64,000 bases of DNA, taken from NCBI RefSeq assembly GCF_050876985.1, contig NZ_JBPAPP010000003.1; one strand, 5' to 3'. Numbering within the stretch: the first letter of the stretch is position 1; each line of letters begins with the position of its first letter. The translations under genes were made by a program, and so were the position numbers. This stretch comes from Halopseudomonas sp002296055. Lineage in GTDB: Bacteria; Pseudomonadota; Gammaproteobacteria; Pseudomonadales; Pseudomonadaceae. Positions 27,701 through 39,700 of the stretch are shown here, one piece after another. The notes beneath the pieces are model-generated. The model saw only the letters and a list, made by a program, of their open reading frames with translations. It ran no database searches and was not told where the DNA came from.

Positions 27701-30700
27701 TTGCCGCTGGCGTTACTACCTGCCTGGCCGTTCGCCGTACCACCCGCCTCGACAGCGGTGGCGCTGTCATCCACCGCGACAGGAGCGTCATTGGCGCCAC
27801 GCACCGTAATGGTCAGCGTGGCGCGATCGCTAAGACCGGCCGCATCGCTGACTTCGTAACTGAAGGACTCGCTCAGGGTCTGGCCGCTGGTACGCAGGGC
27901 CTGCACTGCGGCGTTGCTGTTGTCCACCTCATAGCTGTAAGAGCCATCGGCATTCAGCGTCAGGCTGCCGTAGGTGCCAACCAGTACACTGCCCACGGTG
28001 CCAGTGCTGCCGGTTTCGCTTTCTGCGCCGGTGCGTACCGAGGTGACACTGCGACTCTCACCGTTGGCGGGGCTATCCACATCGCTGTCGTTAGTCAGCA
28101 CATTGCCAGTGGCGTTGCTGCCAGCGGTGCCGTTGGCGATGCCGCCAGCTTCAACGGCGGTGCCGCTGTCATCCACCGCGACCGGGGCGTCGTTGGCACC
28201 CTCGATAGTGATGCTCAGCACCGCGCTGTCCTCAGCCCCCCAGATATCAGCCAGGGCATAGGTAAAGTCGTCGGTCAGGGTCTGGCCGGACAGACGCAGT
28301 GCCTGAACCTCGGCCATGGCGTTGTCGACACGGTAATCGTAAGTACCATCGGCGTTCAGCGTCAGCCAGCCATACTGGCCGCGCAGTTCGCTGCCCGGCA
28401 CACCCTGCACGCCCGCTGCGGCATCGGTGCCGGTGAACAGCCCGACCACCTCCAGCGGATTGCTGTCTTCATCGGTATCGTTATCCAGCACGTTGCCACT
28501 GGGGTCGGTACCTGCACTGCCGTTGGCCACACCGCCGGCTTCGACGGCGGTGGCGCTGTCGTCATTACCAACCGGGGCGTCGTTGCGGCCACGGATGATG
28601 ATGGTCAACTGCGCCTGGTCGTTCAGCCCACCCAGGTCGTCGGCCTGGTAGGTAAACACCTCCTGCAGGGTCTGCAGGGCACCCAGGGCGATCACGTCCG
28701 GGTTGGTGACATCCACTATGTACTGGTAACTGCCGTCGGCGCCGATCACCAGTTGCCCGTACTGGCCAGTCAGCAGCGTGCCGTTGCTACCGTCGGTGCC
28801 GGCGATCACGCTGTCCAGGCTGCCGCCATCGACCAGGGCGCCGGTGCGGATGCCGCTGACGCTCAGGCTGTCGCCGCTATCCACGTCGCTGTCGTTGGTC
28901 AGCACATTGCCGCGCGGATTGATGGCGTTGCCGCTGCCGTTGTCAGCGGTGGCGTGGTTGATGTTGTTGGCTGCCTCGGGCGCATCATTGGCGCCTTCGA
29001 TGGTGATGGTCAGCGTGGCGCTGTCGCTCAGGCCCGCAGCGTCGGTCACGCTATAGGTGAACGACTCGCTCAGGGTGTCGCCCGACAGGCGCAGCGCCTG
29101 TACTGCTGCATTGTCGTTGTCGACAACGTAGGTGTAGGAGCCATCGGCGTTCAGGGTCAGGCTGCCGTAAGTGCCGATCAGCGCGCTACCGACGGTACCG
29201 CTGGTGCCGCTGTCACCCTCACTGCCAGTGCGGATGGTCGAGACCGTTTGCGTCTCGCCGTTGGCGTTGCTATCGACGTCGGTGTCGTTGTTCAGCACAT
29301 TACCTGTGGCGTTGCTGCCGGCTGTACCGTTGGCAGTACCACCGGCCTCCACGGCGGTGGCGCTGTCATCCACCGCTACCGGTGCGTCGTTGGCGCCATC
29401 GAGGGTGATGGTCAACTGCGCGGTATCGGTCGCGCCCCAGACATCGGCCAGGGTGTAGGTAAAGTCATCGGTCAGGGTCTGACCGCTCTGGCGCAGGGCC
29501 TGTACTTCGGCCATGTCGTTATCGATGCGATAAACGTAACTGCCGTCGGCATTCAGGGTCAGCCAGCCATACTGGCCGCGCAGCTCGCTGCCGAGGGCAC
29601 CGTCGGTGCCGCTGGCGGCCTCACTGCCGGTGCGTACTTCGGTGACCTCAAGCGGGTTGCTGTCTTCGTCGGTGTCGTTATCCAGTACGTTGCCGCTGGC
29701 GTTGCTGCCGCTGTCGGCGTTGGCAATGCCGCCATCTTCGACGGCAGTGGCACTGTCGTTTTCTCCGACCGGGGCGTCGTTGCGGCCACGGATGATGATG
29801 GTCAGTTGGGCTTCGTCGCTCAGGCCGCCGAGGTCGCTGGCGGCGCAGGTGAACTGGTCCTGCAGCAGGTCCAGCGCGCCCAGGGCGATAACGTCCGGGT
29901 TGGCTGTATCCAGGGTGTAGCTGTAGCTGCCATCGGCATTGATGACCAGCTCGCCGTACTGACCGGTCAGCGTCAGGCTGCCGCCACTCAGCGCGCTCAG
30001 AGCGCCACCGGCGGCTTCAATGCCGGTGCGGCCAGCGCTGATGCTGAGGCTGTCGCCGGCATCCACGTCACTATCGTTGGTCAGCAGGTTGCCGCTCGGA
30101 TTGACGGCGTTACCGCTGCCATTATCTGCCGTGGCATAGCCCAGGTTGTTGCTGGCCACCGGCGCGTCATTGGCGCCTTCAATGGTGATGGTCAGCGTCG
30201 CGCTGTCGCTCAGGCCCGCGGCATCCGTCACGCTGTAGGTGAACGACTCGCTCAGGGTCTCGCCGCTAGTGCGCAGGGCCTGTACCGCAGCGTTGTCGTT
30301 GTCGATCACGTAGGTGTAGGAGCCATCGGCGTTCAAGGTCAGGCTGCCATAAGTACCGACCAGCACGCTGCCGACCGTACCGGAGGTGCCGCTGCCGGCT
30401 TCATCGCCAGTGCGAATGGTAGTGACGGTTTGCGTCTCACCGTTGGCGCTGCTGTCCACGTCGGTGTCGTTGCCCAGCACGTTACCTGTAGCGTTGCTGC
30501 CGGCTGTGCCGTTGGCGGTGCCGCCGGCCTCCACAGCGGTGGCGGTATCATCCACCGCAACAGGTGCGTCGTTGGCGCCGTTGATGGTGATGGTCAGCTG
30601 CGCGGTGTCGGTGGCGCCCCAGATGTCAGCCAGCGTGTAGGTAAAACTGTCGGTCAGGGTCTGGCCGCTCTGACGCAGGGCCTGTACGTCGGCATTATCG

Positions 30701-33700
30701 TTGTCGATAACATAGGTATAGGAGCCGTCAGCGTTCAGCGTCAGGCTGCCGTACTGACCAAGCAGGACGCTGCCGGCTTCGGCCGACCCGCCATCACCGC
30801 TGACGGACTGCACGTGCAGGGAATTACCGTCGATATCGCTGTCGTTTTGCAGCACGTTGCCGGTCGCATCGCTGCCAGCGGTGCCATTGGCCACACCACC
30901 CGCTTCTACAGCGCTGGCGCTATCATCGGCGCCGACCGGCGCGTCGTTGCGGCCACGAATGACCACGGTCAGCTGCGCTTCATCACTCAGCCCGTCCAGG
31001 TCGGTTGCGGCATAGGTGAACTGGTCACGCAGGGTGTCGGTTGCGCCGAGGGCGATCACATCCGGGTTGTCGGTATCCAGGGTATAGCTATAGGAGCCGT
31101 CTGCGTTGATGACCAGCTCGCCGTACTGACCGGTCAGGGTCAGGCTGCCGCGGCTGAGGGCAGTCAGGGCACCGCCATCGGCCTCGGCGCCCGTGCGTCC
31201 GGCGCTGACGCTGAGCACATCGCTGGCATCGATATCGCTGTCATTGGTCAGCAGGTTACCCGTGGGGTTGATGCTATTGCCGGCGCCGTTGTCGGCGGCG
31301 GCATAGGCCAGGTTATCGGCCGCCTCGGGTGCGTCGTTGGCGCCTTCGAGGGTGATGGTCAGGGTGGCGGTGTCGCTCAGACCTGCGGCATCCGTCACGC
31401 TGTAGGTGAACGACTCGCTCAGGGTTTCGCCGTTGGTGCGCAGCGCCTGAACGTCCAGGTTGTCGTTGTCGATCACGTAGGTATAGGAGCCATCAGCGTT
31501 CAGCGTCAGGCTGCCGTACAACCCGGTCAGCGCAGCGCCCAGGCTGCCACTGCTGCCGGTCTCGGCTTCGGTACCGGTTCGCACGCCGGTTACCGTCCGG
31601 CTCTCGCCATTGGCCTCGCTGTCCACATCGGCATCGTTACCCAGCACGTTGCCGGTGGCATTGCTGCCGGCGGTGGCATTGTCTACGCCGCCGGCCTCAA
31701 CCGCGGTGCCGCTGTCGTCTGTCGCCGTAGGGGCGTCATTGCTGCCCTGGATGGTGATGTTGATTTGCGCGTTATCGGTCTCGCCCCAGACGTCGGCCAG
31801 GGTGTAAGTAAAGCTGTCGACCAGGGTCTGGTCGCTTTGCCGTAGCGCTTCTACCTCAGCCATGTCGTTGTCAACGCGGTAACTGGCGCTGCCATCGGCA
31901 TTGATGATCAACCAGCCGTACTGGCCGCGCAGCTCGCTGCCCAGAGTGCCGGCGGTGCCAGTGCCCGCCTCGGTGCCAGTGCGGATGGCGCTGACGCTCA
32001 GGGCGTCGCCATCTAGGTCGCTGTCGTTCAGCAGCACGTTGCCAGTGGGGTCGGTGCCTGCGGTGGCGTTGCCCACGCCACCAGCCTCGACTGCAATGGC
32101 GTTATCGTCGATGGCCTGCGGGGCGTCATTGCGGCCACGGATGACGATGGTCAGTTGCGCCTGATCGCTCAGCCCTTCAGCGTCACTGGCTGCGTAGGTG
32201 AAGCGGTCCTGCAGCAGTTGGCCGGGCTTAAGGGCGATAACGTCGGCATCGCTGGTATTGAGAGTGTAGCTGTAACTGCCGTCGGCGTTGATCACCAGCT
32301 CGCCGTGCTCGCCGGTCAGGGTGATGCTGCCAGCGCTCAGGTCAGTGAGAAAGCCGCCAGCGGCTTCGGCCCCAGTACGGGCGCCAGCCACGACCAGGCT
32401 GTCGCCAGCGTCTACGTCGCTGTCGTTGATCAGCAGGTTGCCGGCCGGGTTGACGGCGTTGCCGCTGCCGTCATCTGCGGCGGCATAACCGAAGTTGTTG
32501 TTGGCCACCGGCGCGTCATTGGCGCCGGTCAGGGTGATGGTCAGGGTGGCGCTGTCAGTGAGCCCGGCCGCATCCACCACCTCGTAGGTGAAGGATTCGC
32601 TCAGGGTGTCGCCGGACAGCCGCAGAGCCTGCACGGCGGCATTGTCGTTGTCGATAACGTAGGTGTAGGTGCCATCGGCGTTCAGGGTCAGGCTACCGTA
32701 TTGACCGGTCAGCGCGCTGCCGACGGTTCCGGCCGTGCCGGTTTCGGCTTCGTTGCCGGTGCGCACTGAGGCCACTGCTTTGGTTTCGCCGTAGCCGTCC
32801 ATGTCGGTGTCGTTGGTGAGCACGTTGCCGATGGCATCGCTGCCAGGTGTGCCGTTGGCAGTGCCGCCGGCCTCCGCTGCGGTGGCCGTATCGTCCACGG
32901 CGATCGGGGCGTCGTTGGCGCCCTCAATGGTAATGGTCAGCGTCGCCAGATCGGTCAGGCCGGCTGCATCGCTCACCTGGTAAGTGAAGGACTCACTGAG
33001 GGTGTCGCCAGACTGGCGCAGAGCCTGCACAGCGGCGTTGCTGTTATCAATGACGTAGGTATAGGAGCCATCGGCGTTGAGGGTCAGGCTGCCGTAATCG
33101 CCGGTTAACGCTGTACCAACCGTGCCCGAGGTGCCGCTGTCGCCCTCACTGCCGGTGCGGATGGCCGACACCGTCTTGCTTTCACCGTTGGCGTCAGTGT
33201 CCACGTCGCTGTCATTGGTCAATACGTTGCCGGTCGCGTCGCTACCGAGCGTGCCATTGGCGGTGCCGCCGGCCTCAACCGCCGTGGCGCTGTCGTCGGC
33301 GGCGACCGGTGCGTCATTCGCGCCCTCAATGGTGATGGTCAGGGTGGCGCTATCGGTCAGACCGGCTGCGTCCTGCAGTTCATAGGTGAAGGTTTCGCTC
33401 AGGGTCTGGCCGCTCTCGCGCAGGGCCTGCACCGCGGCGTTGCTGTTGTCCACCTCGTAGGTATAGGAGCCATCGGCGTTCAGCGTCAGGCTGCCGTAGG
33501 TGCCAACCAGCACACTGCCAACCGTACCCTCGGTGCCGGTTTCACTTTCTGTACCCGTGCGCACGGCCGACACCGTCTGGGTCTCGCCGTTGGCGGCGCT
33601 GTCCACATCAATGTCGTTGCTGAGCACATTGCCGGCGGCGTTGCTGCCAGCTGTGCCGTTGGCAGTACCGCCCGCTTCGACGGCGGTGCCGCTATCATCG

Positions 33701-36700
33701 ACCGCCACCGGCGCGTCGTTGCGCCCATCAATGGTAACGTCCAGTTGTGCGGTGTCGGTGGCACCCCAGATATCGGCCACGGTGTAGGTGAAGCTCTCGC
33801 TCAGGGTCTGCCCGCTTTCACGGAGCGCCTCAACCTCCGAGTTGTCGTTATCAAGCTCATAGAGCCAGCGCCCGTTCTCCTGCAGCGTCAGGCTGCCGTA
33901 GCGCCCAACCAAGGCGGTACCGGGGGTGCCGCTGGTGCCGGTTTCGCCTTCGGCGCCAGTGCGCACACCCACCACCCGAAGCTCATCACCTTCCGGGTCT
34001 CGGTCGTTGGTCAGCACGTTGCCTTGGGGGTTTAGTCCGGTATCACCATTGTCCACACCGCCAGCCTCAACGGCCGTGGTGCTGTTGTCGGTGGCGATGG
34101 GGGCATCGTTGCGTCCGCGAATGATGATGCTCAGTTGCGCCTCGTCGCTCAGCCCACCTTGGTCGGTCGCGGCGTAGGTGAACTGATCCTGCAGCACGTC
34201 GCGCGGCCCGAGCGCGCGCACCACCGGATTGTCGTTGTCGAGAATGTACTGATAGCTGCCGTCAGAGCCGATGATCAACTGGCCGTACTGGCCGGTCAGC
34301 AGGGTGCCGTTACTGCCGTCGGTATCGGCATTGACGCTCTCCAGCGCACCGCCTTCCGCCTCGCCACCGGCGCGCGCGCCGGTCACGGTCAGGCTGTCGC
34401 CGCCATCGATATCGCTGTCGTTACCCAGCACCCGGCCCACGGGGTTGGAACCGGTACCTTCGCCGTTATCGGCAACCGCGCGGTTGGCGTCATCCACCGC
34501 CTGCGGCGTGTCCCATGCGCCCTGCACCGACAACGTCAGTTGCGCGACATCGGTGCGGCCCTGCAGGTCGCGCACCTGATAGCTGAACACTTCCTGCAGC
34601 GGCGCATCACCCGGCTTCAGCGCTTGCACCACCGGGTTGTCGTTATCCAGCTGATAGCTGTAGCTGCCGTCAGCACCCACCGTAAGGGTGCCGTACAGGC
34701 CAGCTAGCGTCAGACTGCTGCCCACCGAGGTGAAGTCACCACCGGCGCCTTCACTACCCAGACGCAGACCATTGAGGGTCAGATTGTCGTTGGCATCCAC
34801 ATCATTGTCGTTAGCCAACAGATTGCCACTGGGATTACTGCCTGCGCTGGCGTTGTCTACGCCACCAGCCTCAACGGCGGTGCCGCTGTCATCAACAGCC
34901 ACCGGCGCATCGTTGGCGCCCACCAGGGTAATAGTCAGCTGCGCGGCACTGGTGGCGCCGGCCAAATCACGAATGCTGTAGCTGAACACTTCCGTAAGAC
35001 TGTCGGCATTGGTGCGCAGGGCCTGTACGGCAGCGTTGTCGTTATCTACCACATAGCTGTAGGTACCATCGGCATTCACAGTCAACGTACCGTAGCGGCC
35101 CGCCAGCGTGCTGCCGGCCATGGCGCTGCGGTTGCCCTGCGCGAACTGGCTGACGCTGAGGTTTTCACCGTAGCCATCTACGTCGGAGTCATTGTCCAGC
35201 AGGTTGCCGCTGGGGTTGGCGCCGGGCGAGCCGTTGTCCACACCACCGGCCTCAACGGCGACCGCACGGTCGCTCTGCGCCACCGGCGCATCATTGCGGC
35301 CCTGGATAACAATATTGATGGAGGCGCTATCCTCGCTGCCGTCGGCATCCACCACGGTGTAGCTGAAGCGCTCGCCCAGGGTATCGGCACTGCTGCGCAG
35401 CGCCTGCACCTCGGCCATGCTGTTGTCCAGACGATAGCTGTAGCTGCCATCGGCATTCAGCGTGAGCCAGCCGTAGGTGCCGCGCAGCTCACGCCCCAGT
35501 ATGCCGTCGCTACCGGTCTCGTCTTCACCACCGGTGCGCACCGACGACACCGCGCGCGTCTCGCCGTAATCAATGACATCGCTGGGCACCTCACCACCGT
35601 CAACGTCGCTATCGTTGGTCAGCACATTGCCGCTGGGGTTGATACCGGGCTGGGCGTTGGCGTTACCGCCCGCCTCGACCGCTATCAGGGTGTCGTCGTT
35701 GGCCACCGGCGCGTCATTCTGCCCGCGGATGACCACGATAATCTCGGCGCTGTCACTGCTGCCGCTAGCGTCGCTGATCTGATAGGTGAAGCGCTCGAAC
35801 AGCCGGTCGCTATGACCACGCAGCGCCTGCACCTCGGCGTTGTCGTTATCCACCGCGTAACTGAAAGTACCGTCGGCGTTCAGGGTCAGGCTGCCGTAGC
35901 GGCCAGCCAGCGCGCTGCCCACCACACCCACGGTTCCGCCGCTGGTGCTGATACCGGTTACCGTCAGGGTTTCGCCATCCGGGTCGGTGGTGCGATTGAG
36001 TACATTGCCGCTCGGGTCCAGGCCGGGCGAGGTGTTGTCCACGCCACCGGCCTCGGTGGCCAGCACGGCAACCACCCCGGCCGAAGGCACGTCGTTGGCG
36101 CCGCGAACCGTCACCACCAGTTGCGCCAGGTCGGTCAGCCCGGCGCTATCGGTGATCTGATAGGTAAAGGTGTCGCTAAGGGTCTCACCTACGCCCAGCG
36201 CCACCACGTCTGGATGTTCACTGTCTACGTCGTAGTAGTACGAGCCGTCGGCGCCAATACGCAGGCTGCCGTACTGGCCCGCAATCAGCGTGCCGGTTAG
36301 GGCGTCGGTACCGCCGGTAACCGCTACCAGCAGGCTGCTGTCGAGGCTGACATCAGCCTCAGTGGCGTTGACGATGCCGGTCAGCGTGAGCTGGGTGTTG
36401 GGCTGGTCACTGCGATCCACATCCTGATCGATGCCGTTGCCGCCCGGGTCGCTGCTGGCACCAGGCCTGCTAGGCAGGGTGATCACATTGCCGCTCGGGT
36501 TGCTTTCCTCGCCGCCGCCACTGCCGGTGGCCTGCGCTGTGGCCACATCATCGCTGGCCAGCGGGTTGTCGTTGCTGCCCTGAATCTCGATACGCAGGGT
36601 GGCCAGATCATTCAGGCCACCGGCGTCGGTCAGTTGATAGCTGAAGGTCTCGGTCAGGGTGTCTCCGGCAATCAGCCGCTCCACTGCCGGGTTGCTGTTA

Positions 36701-39700
36701 TCGATGACGTAGCGATAACTACCATCGGCGCCGATGGTCAGGGTGCCGTAGCTGCCGGCAATCACCGTGCCGTTGCTGCTGTCGGTGCCGCCGGCAACCG
36801 TGGTCAGCGCGCCTGGCACCAGTTCGCCCTGGGTACGAATGCCGGTCACCTCACGGGTTTCGCCATTGGCGCTGCTGTCCACGTCGGTGTCGTTGTCGAG
36901 CACATTGCCGGTCGCGTCACTGCCGCCGCTGCCATTGGCTACGCCGCCGGCTTCCACCGCCACGGCCTGATCGTTCGCACCGACCGGTGTATCGTTGGCC
37001 CCGCGCAGCGTCACACTGAGCACGGCGCTGGAGGTAGCGCCTTCCAGGTCAGCCATCTCGTAGGTAAAGGACTCACTCAGCGACTGACTGGCCAGCAGTG
37101 CCTGCACTACCGGGTCATCGTTGCGCACCAGGTACTGGAAATTGCCCTGACTGTCGACCACCAGATCGCCGTATTCGCCGGCCAGGGTCACGCTGCCCTC
37201 GGTGGGCACCAGCACAGTGTTGCCGCCGGAGGTGACCGAGTTGAGGTGCAGTTGATCGTTGTTGGTGGCGATGTCGACGTCGGTGTCGTTAGCCAGCAGG
37301 TTGCCACGCGGATTGACCCCGTCAGTGCCATTACGCGTACCGCCGGCCTCCACCGCCTCGGCGCTGTCGTTATTGGCGATGGGGTCGTCGTTGACCGCCT
37401 CGAGCACGATCTGCAGGCTGTCCTGATCCAGCAGCGCATCTTCGCTGCTCTCACCGGGCAGGCCGTCGCCATCAGCGTCACCGGTATTGCCCAGGTCACT
37501 GGTCACCACGGTCAGGGTGTCACTGCCGTTGTAGTTGAGATCACCCTGGTAAAGCAGCGCGGCCAGCGCGCTGTTGAGGTTGTCCAGCGTGCCGCTCAAG
37601 GTCAGCACTGCCGTGCCGCTGCCGCCAATCTGTACCACACCACTAAGGGTGGCATCGGGGTCGATACGCAGGGTACCGTGCAGCACACTCAGGGTGACCT
37701 GCAGGTTGCCGGTGCCGGCATCCACGTCACTGATCGACAGCGCATCCAGCGCCAGCGGTACATCTTCCAGGCCATTCTGGGTGCCCGGTAGGCTGTTGAC
37801 CGGGGCGTCGTTCTGCTGCACATAGCCCGCGTCTGCGCTGGCAGTGCTGCCCTCGCCCAGGGTCACCTGAATCTGGCCCAACGCGCCGCCGTCAGTGTCG
37901 ATGCGTACACGCAGATCGCCCAGCGGCTGCGGATAGCTGATGGTGTCGGTAGGGGTGTCGAGACGATAAATACCGGCTGGCAGAATGCCGAACTGATAGC
38001 GGCCGTCGGCGTCGGTGGTGGTACTGAAGGTCAGGTTGTCGTCGCTGGTATCCAGGTTGCCGTCCAGCCCGGCCCAGGTCAGGGTGACGGTTTGCCCGGC
38101 CAGGCCCTCGCCGTCCGGGGTGGTGCTGCCATCGGCTGAATAGGTGTCATCCCACAAGGTGCCATTGATGATGCCAAGCCCGGCGCCCTCGCGCAGCACG
38201 TAGGTGTTAGCCCCCTCTCCGCTGCCAGTGCGCTCACCGTTGACTGTGCCGTCAGCGCCAACGGTGGAGCCGGCGAAATCGGTAAAGCTCTCGGGCAGGC
38301 TGCTCCAGGTAAGCGTGGCGTCGGTGCTGGCAATCGCGTCCTGGTTAGGCAATTCCACTTGATAAAGAATGGTAACGCTAGTGCCCGGGTCCAGCTGGGC
38401 AAACTCGACGTTCAGTGCGCCCTCGGTGCTGACCACCATGCCGGGCGGCAGCGCATCGGCGCTGTAGCTGACGCCGTCGATCTCCACGCTCAGCAACTGA
38501 TAGTTGCTGGCGGTGGGCAGGCTGTCGCTGAGATTGACCTCATAAGCCGGTGAGCCACCATTCTGGCTGAAGCTCAGCGAGACCGTGGCATCGCCACTGG
38601 TGCCGGCGGGGTTGGCGTCAAAATCGACTATCTGCTTGTTCAGTCCGTTAAAGGACGGCTCGACCAGTGTCTCGCTCAGGCTCTTCTCGCCCGACAGCGC
38701 GTTGCTGCCCGAGCGATCGACCGCCGCAGCGGTCAGCGCGGTACCTGCGACGTTGGCGGCGCTGTTCTGCACCTGCACGTTGAACTCGATGGTCACGCCT
38801 TCGTAGTCACTGTCACTGTCGCTGTTGACCAGTGTGCCCAGGTTGAAGTTGATCACCGTACGGCCGCTGCCATCGGTGCTGACGCTGATGCGCTCGCCGT
38901 TGAGCACACCGCCCGGCGCGTTGCCAGACAAGTCACTGGGGATTGGCTGGGCCTCGTCACTACCCTCGTTGCCGACCACATTCAGCACGCCTGCGGTAAT
39001 CAGGTCGGTCACATCGGTGCTGATACCGTTGTCAGAGAGGAAGACAACCCGTGCGGTGCCATCGTTGAGAAAGCCCAACCCCTGGTCCAAGGTGATCTGC
39101 AGGTTGTAATCACTCGTGCTGCCCTCGGCCAGCAGACCCGAGACGCGGTAGCGGATGATCTCACCCACGGTGACCGTTTCGTTGTCCGCATTTGAGGGGC
39201 TGGCCGCCGGCGTGTCTTCAAGCCCGCCAACGCGGGAGATCTGCACCGCTTGCAGCACCGGCACCGAGATGGTGGAGCTGCTGCGGTAATCGTTAAGCAC
39301 GCCGCTGCCCAGGTTGCCATCCACGCCGGTGCGCTCGCCGTCGCTGCTGACCGCGTTGCCGGCATCATCCAGGCTGCTCCACTGCACGGTGGCGATGTTG
39401 TCAAAGCGCGCCAGACTGGCGGCACTGTCATTTACCGTGCCGCTGACGCGGATTTCAATACTGCCGCCATTGCTGATATCGATATTGGCGCCAGCTACGC
39501 TGCGAAGCTGGTTGCCGACCAGTTCAAAGTCGGCGCCGCCGTTGTTGGTGGCGCGCTCATAGCTGACCGACTCCAGCACCAGGCCGCTGAGCTGGGTTGG
39601 CAGGCTGTCGAGAAAGCTGATGTCAAAGGCGTCAAAGTTGCTATCGCCGCCGCTGTTGCGCAGGGTGATGATGTACTCGACGCTGTCCCCCTGGTCCACA

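Larger units (their letters stand above)
22275..37392 (-). repeat. VCBS repeat array, about 38 units of roughly 398 bp
   Basis: Tandem units in the giant adhesin gene, each beginning with a variant of NDAPVAVDDSATAVEAGG and ending with LTITIEGA or a similar strand. I counted 38 starts. The average length is about 398 bp (133 residues). Seven units carry an altered opening (ADNGSGNAVNP-type) and occur in a set order with their neighbours. Confidence 0.92.

Noticed and set aside
27247..31845. Open frame of 1532 codons on the plus strand
   Set aside because: It is antisense to the adhesin's VCBS repeats. The same short motifs recur every 398 bases as the reverse complement of the repeat units, which explains the lack of stop codons; no start signal, and no recognisable protein family.
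22275..37392. CRISPR-like array
   Set aside because: The period is about 398 bases with coding repeats and no short spacers; it is a VCBS protein-repeat array.
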